Shown one piece after another: positions 16,997-23,823 of a stretch of DNA of 34,887 nt. The DNA is from an uncultured Lachnospiraceae bacterium (GTDB taxonomy: Bacteria > Bacillota > Clostridia > Lachnospirales > Lachnospiraceae), in contig CAJUFU010000008.1 in the NCBI GenBank assembly GCA_910585555.1, positions 34,145 to 69,031 on the forward strand, in the 5' to 3' direction. The notes under the pieces were generated by a model. The model worked only from the letters and a program-made list of their open reading frames with translations, did no database searches and had not been told where the DNA came from. A program made the position numbers and the translations under genes. Positions within the stretch are counted from its first letter, which is position 1; every line of letters starts with the position of its first letter.

Positions 16997-17701
16997 CTAA
17001 GATTTCGACGCATCTTTGTTTGCTTCCTTTGGCGGGTCACCCTCTGCCTGTTTGGCCTTTTCCTGCTCCTGTTCCTTATCCTTTTTCTGATATTTTTCCT
17101 CCGGATTGTATTTCATATCAAAAAGTTCAATCACATCCGCCCCGAAAATATCATGCATATAGGAATACAGCCGATGATTCATGGCCTCTTTTTCCTGCTT
17201 GCGAACCACTTTCTTTTTCAGTTCCCGCCTGATCTCACCAATCCATGCCTCAATTTCCTCAAGCTCTTTCGTGTTTTCCTGCAGTTTCTTATAGCATACT
17301 TCCATGGTGATGAGCATCAACTTATTGTTCAGCTGACTAATCTGTCTTGGCAGTTCTACCATTTCCTCTTCATAGGCATCCATCTTTTCGTTACACTCGT
17401 TGATCAGACGCTTATGATCTGCCATGTCCTTATCCTGTTTTTTGGTTGGATGTTCTCCCATCTCATCGGCTAAGAGCACGACCTCATCCATCAGTTTCTT
17501 TTTCAACTTCTTGATTTCTTTGCTCTCCGTATTGACTTTTCCTTGTCGTTTGAGCAGTTCGTTCAGTTCTTTTTCCGTATGCTTGATCTCAGAAGAGTAT
17601 TCCGCCTGGGTAAAAAGTTTATGCCATTTATTGTCCAGTGTTAATATGGGAATCTTTCTGCCGATCAATGCCTGTTTGAATGTGTCATCTGTCTTAGCCA
17701 T
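16997..17701 (-). CDS. Uncharacterised coiled-coil protein
   Basis: 234 residues, cytoplasmic, with no signal or membrane segment. A short globular start (residues 1-35, KIPILTLDNKWHKLF) is followed by long, charged heptad-like helices (about 36-165), then a conserved-looking patch HRLYSYMHDIFGADVIELFDMKYNPEEKYQ, and a low-complexity Lys/Glu/Gln tail. I do not recognise a named family; comparable proteins are annotated as hypothetical in Lachnospiraceae. It follows rex by 26 bases with a good GGGGG ribosome site 8 bases before the ATG, so it is probably in the rex operon. Confidence 0.75.
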   Translation of the reverse strand: MAKTDDTFKQALIGRKIPILTLDNKWHKLFTQAEYSSEIKHTEKELNELLKRQGKVNTESKEIKKLKKKLMDEVVLLADEMGEHPTKKQDKDMADHKRLINECNEKMDAYEEEMVELPRQISQLNNKLMLITMEVCYKKLQENTKELEEIEAWIGEIRRELKKKVVRKQEKEAMNHRLYSYMHDIFGADVIELFDMKYNPEEKYQKKDKEQEQEKAKQAEGDPPKEANKDASKS

Positions 17702-17727
17702 CCATGTTTCCCCCTCGTTTACAGTCT

Positions 17728-18366
17728 CTACCCCTCGTTCTCCCGGGAAGACAGGTTATAGGACAGCTTCATCAGACTGTCTGACAGATGCACGTTCTCC
17801 ACCTGAATCTGCTCCGGCACCCTAAGATCTACATGGGCAAAGTTCCATATACCCTTAATGCCACAGTCAACCAGCTGTTCCGCCACTTCCACTGCACCCG
17901 TCTTGGGTATGGCCAGTACAGCGATATCTATATTGTTTTCCCGTACAAAAACTTCCATCTCCTCCATGGGGCGCACTAGAATCCCACGGATTTTCCGGCC
18001 ACAGACTTGTGCGTCCCGATCAAAAATTCCACGAAACAAAAAGCCCCGCCGCTCGAAATTCGTATAATTGACCAGAGCCTGTCCCAAATGCCCTGCCCCC
18101 ACGATGATCAGATTATGCTCCTTGTGAAGCCCTAATATCTTACCAATCTCATCATACAAAAACCCAACATTATAGCCATATCCCTGTTGTCCAAAACCGC
18201 CAAAATTATTCAAATCCTGCCTGATCTGTGAAGCAGTGACCTGCATAATATCACTCAGTTCCTGTGAAGAAACCCGCTCTATCCCCTCATCTTTCAGTTC
18301 ACCCAGATATCTAAAATACCTTGGCAAACGGCCGACCACAGTCTGTGAAATCTCTTTTTCTTCCAC
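17728..18366 (-). CDS. rex: Redox-sensing transcriptional repressor Rex
   Basis: 212 residues from a GTG start at 18364-18366, chosen because GGGGAGG lies 7 bases upstream and because it gives the normal Rex length; the open frame runs on to 18429, through the -10 box. Rex is a DNA-binding dimer that releases its operators when NADH rises, controlling fermentation and hydrogenase genes. The winged helix is residues 1-80 (LPRYFRYLGELKDEG, then SSQELSDIMQVTASQIRQDL and FGGFGQQGYGY). The NAD-binding Rossmann part begins LIIVGAGHLGQALVNY. The C-terminal swapped helix holds VPEQIQVENVHLSDSLMKL. Confidence 0.95.
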   Translation of the reverse strand: MEEKEISQTVVGRLPRYFRYLGELKDEGIERVSSQELSDIMQVTASQIRQDLNNFGGFGQQGYGYNVGFLYDEIGKILGLHKEHNLIIVGAGHLGQALVNYTNFERRGFLFRGIFDRDAQVCGRKIRGILVRPMEEMEVFVRENNIDIAVLAIPKTGAVEVAEQLVDCGIKGIWNFAHVDLRVPEQIQVENVHLSDSLMKLSYNLSSRENEG

Positions 18367-18420
18367 GATGCCGCCTCCCCAAATCGATCTGCTTATTGAT
18401 AACACCTTATATACCAGATA

Positions 18421-18449
18421 AGTATACAACTGTGTTAAAATTATGTCAA
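18421..18449 (-). promoter_or_regulatory. Consensus promoter of the rex operon
   Basis: Minus strand TTGACA (18444-18449), 17-base spacer, TATACT (18421-18426). The predicted start is near 18414, leaving a leader of about 48 bases before the rex GTG. The -35 is the 3' half of the palindrome at 18444-18459. Confidence 0.88.
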
Positions 18450-18459
18450 TGAATTGACA
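18444..18459. promoter_or_regulatory. Perfect 16-base palindrome overlapping the rex -35 (candidate operator)
   Basis: Minus strand reads TGTCAATTCATTGACA: two 7-base arms around two bases. It overlaps the -35 of the rex promoter, the classic position for a repressor site. It does not fit the Rex operator forms known in Bacillota (TTGTGAA- or TTGTTAA-type arms), so either Rex has a variant site here or another regulator binds. It also places a TTGACA on the plus strand facing the divergent ABC-F gene. Confidence 0.5.
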
Positions 18460-18551
18460 GAAGACCCAGCCTGCCTGTAAACTGATAGTGTTTATAAATT
18501 TGTTTCTGCATTTATGTATGATAAAACAGTTTTTTCAGAGAGGATTATACC

Positions 18552-20528
18552 ATGATACTTTCCGTCAGTAATATCCATAAGGCATTTCATGAAGTGCCCG
18601 TTTTACAAAATGTTTCTTTTCATATAGAAGACTATGATAAGGCGGCAGTGGTTGGCATAAACGGTGCCGGGAAAACCACCCTCTTACGGATAATCATGGG
18701 AGAACTGGCCGCTGACGAGGGGATTGTAACGATTTCCAAAGATAAAACCGTCGGTTACCTATCCCAGCATGAAGCCGTATCCGGCGAAAATACCATTTAT
18801 GAAGAGCTTTTAAGCGTTAAACAAGATATCCTGGATATGGAACAGAAAATGCACACCGTGGAACTGCAGATGAAGACTGCCACCGGTGAACATTTAGAAC
18901 AGCTCATGAACACCTACGCCTCCCTGACGCACGCTTATGAGTCCGCCAACGGCTATGCTTATAAGAGCGAATTGACCGGTGTTTTAAAAGGCCTGGGCTT
19001 TCTGGAAACAGAATTTAACAAATCTGTCTCCACCCTGTCCGGCGGTCAGAAAACGCGGGTTGCGCTGGGCAAACTCTTATTATTAAAACCCAATCTGATT
19101 ATTTTGGATGAGCCCACAAACCACCTGGACTTATCTTCCATCACCTGGCTGGAGACTTATCTGCTAAACTACAAAGGCGCTGTGATCATCGTCTCCCATG
19201 ACCGCTATTTCCTTGACCGGATTGCCAATAAAGTCATTGAGATCGACAATACCAAAGCCACTGTCTTTCACGGCAACTACACAGACTATGCCGCGGGCAA
19301 GGAGATGCTGCGGACGGCCGCCTATCATGCCTATATGAAGCAGCAGCAGGAAATCAAACACCAGGAAGCCGTGATTAAAAAGTTAAAATCCTTTAACCGG
19401 GAAAAATCCATCAAACGGGCTGAGAGTCGTGAAAAAATGCTGAACAAAATAGAAGTGCTGGAAAAGCCCGTGGAAGTACGTTCTGACATGCATTTAAAAC
19501 TGGAACCCAAATTCCCCAGCGGAAACGATGTGCTACAGGTGGAAGCGCTGTCTAAATCCTTTGGCGCGCTCACTCTCTTTACCGATCTCTCTTTTGAAAT
19601 CAAAAAGGGGGAGCATGTGGCCATTATTGGCGATAACGGCACAGGAAAAACCACGATTTTAAAAATGATAAACGAACTGCTCCCGCCAGACCATGGCAGC
19701 ATTCGTCTGGGAACCAATGTGCAGATTGGTTATTACGATCAGGAACATCATGTACTGCACCCGGACAAGACTCTCTTTGATGAGATTTCCGATGACTATC
19801 CCACCCTCACCAACACGGAGATACGTAATACATTGGCGGCATTCCTCTTCACAGGGGAGGATGTGTTTAAGACCGTGAAAACTCTAAGCGGCGGGGAACG
19901 GGGCAGGATTTCTTTGGCAAAACTGATGCTGTCGGAAGCAAACTTCTTAATTCTGGATGAGCCCACAAACCATCTGGATATCATGTCCAAAGAAATCTTA
20001 GAAGACGCTTTAAATGCCTACACAGGAACGGTTCTTTATGTCTCCCATGACCGTTATTTTATCAACCGCACGGCCAGCCGTATCCTGGATTTGAATAAGA
20101 ACGTACTGACTAATTATCTGGGCAATTATGATTATTATCTGGAAAAAAAGGAAGAACAGCTGGCACGGATTGCGGCAGAAAACAGTGCCCAAAATATAGG
20201 CGGAAACAAGAATATTATGGGACATCCAACCGTTCGACCTACTGGAGATGACGGTTTCGTGAACGGGATATCTGATACGAAGCAAAGCTGGAAAGCGCAG
20301 AAAGAGCTCTCCGCCGCTAAACGCAAACGAGAAAACGATCTTCGCAAATGTGAGGAGCGGATTGAGACGCTGGAAACACGTAATGAGGAGATTGATCAGC
20401 TGATGTGTGAACCGGACGTCTGTACGAATGTGTCGAAATTACAGGAACTAACGAAAGAGAAGTCGGAAAATGAAGGCGAACTTGAGGTGTTGTATGTGAA
20501 ATGGGAGGAACTGGCGGTTGAGACATGA
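18552..20528 (+). CDS. ABC-F family ATPase (ribosome-associated, duplicated ATPase)
   Basis: 658 residues, two ABC domains with no membrane part. Domain 1 has Walker A GINGAGKTT (35-43), signature LSGGQKTR and Walker B ending DEPTNHLD. Domain 2 has GDNGTGKTT (about 360-368), LSGGERGR and DEPTNHLD. The interdomain linker is rich in Lys/Arg and a charged coiled coil of about 70 residues closes the protein, as in YdiF/Uup-like members. ABC-F proteins act on ribosomes as translation factors; some give antibiotic protection, but sequence alone cannot say so here. It is the only plus-strand gene, divergent from rex, with GAGAGG 8-9 bases before the ATG. The last 60 bases or so of intergenic DNA contain a possible TATGAT -10 at 18517-18522 without a clear -35. 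Confidence 0.92.
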   Translation: MILSVSNIHKAFHEVPVLQNVSFHIEDYDKAAVVGINGAGKTTLLRIIMGELAADEGIVTISKDKTVGYLSQHEAVSGENTIYEELLSVKQDILDMEQKMHTVELQMKTATGEHLEQLMNTYASLTHAYESANGYAYKSELTGVLKGLGFLETEFNKSVSTLSGGQKTRVALGKLLLLKPNLIILDEPTNHLDLSSITWLETYLLNYKGAVIIVSHDRYFLDRIANKVIEIDNTKATVFHGNYTDYAAGKEMLRTAAYHAYMKQQQEIKHQEAVIKKLKSFNREKSIKRAESREKMLNKIEVLEKPVEVRSDMHLKLEPKFPSGNDVLQVEALSKSFGALTLFTDLSFEIKKGEHVAIIGDNGTGKTTILKMINELLPPDHGSIRLGTNVQIGYYDQEHHVLHPDKTLFDEISDDYPTLTNTEIRNTLAAFLFTGEDVFKTVKTLSGGERGRISLAKLMLSEANFLILDEPTNHLDIMSKEILEDALNAYTGTVLYVSHDRYFINRTASRILDLNKNVLTNYLGNYDYYLEKKEEQLARIAAENSAQNIGGNKNIMGHPTVRPTGDDGFVNGISDTKQSWKAQKELSAAKRKRENDLRKCEERIETLETRNEEIDQLMCEPDVCTNVSKLQELTKEKSENEGELEVLYVKWEELAVET

Positions 20529-20603
20529 GATATTGCCGGGCAATTTACACACTTTACTTGACAAACCCGGACAAGAATATAGACTTCGATTCATAGATTT
20601 TTA

Positions 20604-20639
20604 TAAAGTCACAACCTGAAAAATCAAGTTGTGACTTTA
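20604..20639. terminator. Bidirectional terminator between convergent ABC-F and icd genes
   Basis: Perfect 12-base arms (20604-20615 and 20628-20639) around a 12-base loop. CTTTTATC follows on the plus strand and TAAAAATC on the minus strand, so the T-runs are modest. It lies 75 bases after the ABC-F stop and 17 bases after the icd stop, where a shared terminator is expected. Confidence 0.75.
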
Positions 20640-20656
20640 CTTTTATCATATAAATC

Positions 20657-21862
20657 TTATAAGGTTTCAAAGGTTTTTCTAATTTCTTTGATGAAATCCT
20701 GGCTGTTTAAGACAGTCACATCCTTTAAGGAAGTAATCAGCGCCAAATCTTTGGTCATTTTGCCTTGTTCTATGGTCTGTAAGGTGGCTTTGTCGAGTTT
20801 ATCTGCAAAGACCATCAATTCCTTATTCTTGTCCAGCTCGCCTCGTTTGCGAAGGGCTCCCGTCCAGGCGAAGATAGTTGCCACAGAGTTGGTGGACGTC
20901 TCCTCTCCTTTCAAATGTTTGTAATAGTGTCTCTGGACAGTGCCATGGGCCGCCTCGTACTCATATACGCCATCCGGAGATACCAGAACGGAAGTCATCA
21001 TGGCCAAAGAGCCAAAGGCTGATGACACCATGTCGCTCATCACATCTCCGTCATAGTTCTTGCAGGCCCAGATAAAGCCGCCCTTTGCTTTCATCACACG
21101 GGCTACAGCGTCATCAATTAAAGTATAGAAATACTCGATACCGGCTTCTTCAAATTTCTGCTGATATTCTGCCTCAAAAACCTCCTGAAAGATGTCCTTA
21201 AAGTTATGGTCATATTTTTTGGAGATGGTATCTTTGGTAGCAAACCACAAATCTTGTTTCGTATCCAGCGCATAATTAAAACAAGCTTTCGCAAAACTTG
21301 TGATGGATTTATCCGTATTGTGGATTCCCTGCAGGATACCCGGGCCTGTAAATTCATGAATGGTTTCCCGGATCTGCGTGCCGTCTTTTGCTGTAAAGAC
21401 AAGCTCCGCCTTTCCTTCGCCAGGTACTTTAATCTCTGTATTCTTATAAACATCACCGTAAGCATGACGTGCCAAAGTGATGGGTTTTTCCCAGTTTTTG
21501 ACACAGGGCTCGATTCCTTTTACAATAATTGGAGCACGGAACACAGTACCATCCAAAGCAGCACGGATTGTGCCATTGGGACTCTTCCACATCTCTTTGA
21601 GATTATATTCTGTCATTCTGGCAGCATTAGGGGTGATGGTAGCGCATTTGACTGCCACACCGTATTTCTTAGTCGCCTCCGCAGAATCCAGGGTGACTTG
21701 ATCATCTGTCTCGTTACGATGTTCGAGGCCCAAATCATAGTATTCTGTTTTTAAATCGATATAAGGCAGTAATAGTTCCTCCTTAATCATTTTCCAGAGG
21801 ATTCTCGTCATCTCATCTCCGTCCATCTCCACCAGAGGTGTTGTCATTGTAATCTTGTCCAT
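20657..21862 (-). CDS. icd: NADP-dependent isocitrate dehydrogenase, eukaryote-like homodimeric type
   Basis: 401 residues from the ATG at 21860-21862, chosen because AAAGGAG lies 8 bases upstream; the frame extends nine codons further inside the end of gntR. It converts isocitrate to 2-oxoglutarate with NADP, feeding glutamate synthesis. The start PLVEMDGDEMTRILW, substrate loop WKSPNGTIR, KNYDGDVMSDMV metal-binding aspartates and EAAHGTVQRHYY cofactor loop are those of the IDH subfamily that includes mitochondrial and cytosolic animal enzymes, not the E. coli Icd type. It follows the GntR regulator by 23 bases, so both are one operon, ended by the terminator at 20604-20639. Confidence 0.95.
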   Translation of the reverse strand: MDKITMTTPLVEMDGDEMTRILWKMIKEELLLPYIDLKTEYYDLGLEHRNETDDQVTLDSAEATKKYGVAVKCATITPNAARMTEYNLKEMWKSPNGTIRAALDGTVFRAPIIVKGIEPCVKNWEKPITLARHAYGDVYKNTEIKVPGEGKAELVFTAKDGTQIRETIHEFTGPGILQGIHNTDKSITSFAKACFNYALDTKQDLWFATKDTISKKYDHNFKDIFQEVFEAEYQQKFEEAGIEYFYTLIDDAVARVMKAKGGFIWACKNYDGDVMSDMVSSAFGSLAMMTSVLVSPDGVYEYEAAHGTVQRHYYKHLKGEETSTNSVATIFAWTGALRKRGELDKNKELMVFADKLDKATLQTIEQGKMTKDLALITSLKDVTVLNSQDFIKEIRKTFETL

Positions 21863-21885
21863 GTTATATGCTCCTTTCTTTGCCT

Positions 21886-22584
21886 TCAAGCACCGCTTTC
21901 TTCGCCGTATATTTCTTTCAAGCCATTTTTTACCATATTGTCATAAGCATTGATCATATGCTGATTGGCCAGTTTCTCCGCCCGGTCCGCATCCTTTGCC
22001 TTGATGGCCTCCATGATCTGTCTGTGCTCTTCATTGGAAGCTCGTCCCCTCGTATTCGTAGCCAGGGTCCTTTGTCTGACACGGAGTACATATTGATGAA
22101 AATCTTTTAACGTATGTTCCAACATCTTTGAATCGCAGGCTTCGTAGAGGATATCATGAAAACGATTGTCAAGTTCGGCGATTTGGTCCAGATGTCCCTT
22201 ATTCTCATGGAATTCCGCCAGATAAATGTTCTCTTCCATCTCCTCCATCTGTTCTTTGGTGATCTTCTCCGTGGCAAGCCGTGCACAAAGACCTTCCAAT
22301 AAAGACCGAATCATATAGATATCTTTTACATCCTTAGCCGTAATGCCGGTTACATAGGCACCCTTATTTGGCACAATCTGTAAAAGTCCTTCTAACTCCA
22401 ACTGCCTGAAAGCCTCTCTCACCGGTGTGCGGCTGACACCCAGCTCTTCACCGATGGCCACCTCTTTTAACTCCTCATGCTCCTTGTACTTGCCGCTTAA
22501 AATATCTTCCCTGAGTTTCTGGAACACCCTGCCCCGCAGAGAATACTTATCATTTACATCATGTTTAATATCATAGTTAGCCAT
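21886..22584 (-). CDS. GntR-family regulator, FadR subfamily (FCD domain)
   Basis: About 232 residues from ATG 22582-22584. An ATG at 22594-22596 is equally possible but sits only two or three bases from its AAAGGG box; the open frame to 22785 overlaps the S8 gene and is not used. The N-terminal winged helix has LREDILSGKYKEHEELKEVAIGEELGVSRTPVREAFRQLE, split across about residues 23-62. The FCD effector domain has the metal-ligand pattern LDNRFH, EEHRQI and NQHM, suggesting a small organic acid bound with a metal. Its target is probably the adjacent icd, perhaps responding to a TCA acid (inference). A palindrome TCTGACAGA at 22658-22666 near its promoter could be its operator. Confidence 0.9.
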   Translation of the reverse strand: MANYDIKHDVNDKYSLRGRVFQKLREDILSGKYKEHEELKEVAIGEELGVSRTPVREAFRQLELEGLLQIVPNKGAYVTGITAKDVKDIYMIRSLLEGLCARLATEKITKEQMEEMEENIYLAEFHENKGHLDQIAELDNRFHDILYEACDSKMLEHTLKDFHQYVLRVRQRTLATNTRGRASNEEHRQIMEAIKAKDADRAEKLANQHMINAYDNMVKNGLKEIYGEESGA

Positions 22585-22643
22585 TTCTTTTCTCATTTCC
22601 CTTTCTGACTTTCCCAAAGATACTCTCTTTTGGCATTTGCATG

Positions 22644-22652
22644 ATAATAACA
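22644..22652 (-). promoter_or_regulatory. Possible extended -10 promoter of gntR-icd
   Basis: Minus strand TGT-TATTAT is an extended -10 without a good -35. The 9-base palindrome TCTGTCAGA (22658-22666) lies 9-17 bases upstream, in the spacer region, a plausible operator. The predicted start is near 22637, about 53 bases before the chosen ATG. Weak evidence. Confidence 0.35.
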
Positions 22653-22696
22653 TTGGGTCTGACAGATACTTACGCCTCGTAATCCAAAGGGCTATG

Positions 22697-23626
22697 TCAA
22701 TAGCTAAATCCATGGCCGCATAATCTTCCGATGTCCAGCATTCCCCACCCCTGCTTGTTCCAGGAATCACCCAAATCCCTGGCACTATATATCATCTTGC
22801 GTTTTACCTGTTCATTATTACTATAGGGATATTTTTGTAAAAAGAGGGCCGCCGCCCCAGAGACCACCGGTGTGGCCATAGATGTTCCGCTCTTTTTGAT
22901 ATAAGCGTTACGAAAACTTCCCCGAAAACCGTTCTGCCATTTAACATTGCAGGAAATCACATCCGTGCCCGGCGCAACCAGATCAGGTTTGCGATAAAGC
23001 ATATCTGCACTGCCGCGGCCGGAATAATTCTCACATAAATCCTGCCTGGAACCAAAGAAGCCGCCTTCATGACAGCCCACCGTGATCACTTTACGACTGC
23101 TTCCTAAGGGCGATATGGTATCCTCCTTCGGGCCGTTGTTTCCGGCCGCACAGACTACCACGATTCCCTGCTCCCAGACGGCATCAAGAAGACCAAGCAA
23201 TTCATCCATCCGTTCTTTGTCACTGCTTGAACCAATTCCTACTGAAATATTCAGCACCCGAATCTGATGCCGGATTCTATTGTGCAGAACCCATAGCAGA
23301 CCTTTGTACATACTCTCGATACTGCCCTCACCATTTAAGTCCAGCACTTTGCCGATACAGAGTCTGCAGGTTGGAGCAATACCGCAATAGCGCCCTCTGG
23401 AAGCATATCCGCTCCCACCCACACAGCCAGCTACGTGGGTGCCGTGCCCGCTGTCGTCATAACTGCCAAGCCTGCCGTTCACAAAATCAGCAAAATCAAC
23501 GATTCGATGGGCAAAATCTGGATGATTGCCAATGCCTGTATCTAACACAGCTACGGTAATATCTTGTGTAGTAATAGAATTTTGTAAAGAAAAGCTGCAG
23601 CCAAGCTGACTTCTGACACGCTCCAC
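22697..23626 (-). CDS. S8 (subtilisin) family serine protease without signal peptide
   Basis: 309 residues from a GTG (23624-23626) with AGGTG 8 bases upstream. The complete catalytic triad is visible: Asp29 in VAVLDTGIG, His61 in GHGTHVAG, Ser249 in SGTSMATP; oxyanion Asn163 lies in AAGNNG. There is no signal peptide and almost no propeptide, since the catalytic Asp is only 29 residues from the start; this matches intracellular serine proteases or AprX-like enzymes more than secreted subtilisin. It is cysteine-rich for a subtilisin (about nine Cys). It follows two hairpins (23753-23795 and 23641-23680) that separate it from the LRR genes. Confidence 0.92.
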   Translation of the reverse strand: MERVRSQLGCSFSLQNSITTQDITVAVLDTGIGNHPDFAHRIVDFADFVNGRLGSYDDSGHGTHVAGCVGGSGYASRGRYCGIAPTCRLCIGKVLDLNGEGSIESMYKGLLWVLHNRIRHQIRVLNISVGIGSSSDKERMDELLGLLDAVWEQGIVVVCAAGNNGPKEDTISPLGSSRKVITVGCHEGGFFGSRQDLCENYSGRGSADMLYRKPDLVAPGTDVISCNVKWQNGFRGSFRNAYIKKSGTSMATPVVSGAAALFLQKYPYSNNEQVKRKMIYSARDLGDSWNKQGWGMLDIGRLCGHGFSY

Positions 23627-23639
23627 GTTCTTTTCACCT

Positions 23640-23680
23640 AAAAACTCCCGGCTTTAGATTTATTCTATGCCGAGAGTTTT
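23640..23680 (-). terminator. Terminator or attenuator directly before the S8 protease
   Basis: Minus strand arms AAAACTCTCGGC (23669-23680) and GCCGGGAGTTTT (23641-23652), one mismatch in 12, loop of 16, followed by a run totalling five T residues. The AGGTG ribosome site of the protease starts two bases after it, so folding could affect transcription or translation of the protease. Confidence 0.7.
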
Positions 23681-23752
23681 GTGCGGTTCAAATCCTCTTC
23701 CATAAAAACATACACCTTTATTTAAAGAAACTCTCGATATCGTAATCAATAA

Positions 23753-23795
23753 AAGAAGAAAATGTCCACATCATCACATGCAACATTTTCTTCTT
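23753..23795 (-). terminator. Terminator after the LRR surface-protein genes
   Basis: Perfect 13-base arms (AAGAAGAAAATGT and ACATTTTCTTCTT), 17-base loop, followed on the minus strand by TTATT. It lies 28 bases after the stop of the 938-residue LRR gene. AT-rich arms and a short T-run make it a moderate terminator. Confidence 0.7.
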
Positions 23796-23823
23796 AAAGT
23801 AATCGTCAGTTTTCTACAATAAA

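Noticed and set aside
22585..22785. Longer GntR protein overlapping the S8 gene
   Set aside because: The extra 67 residues have no similarity to the family, run through the protease stop region, and have no ribosome site.
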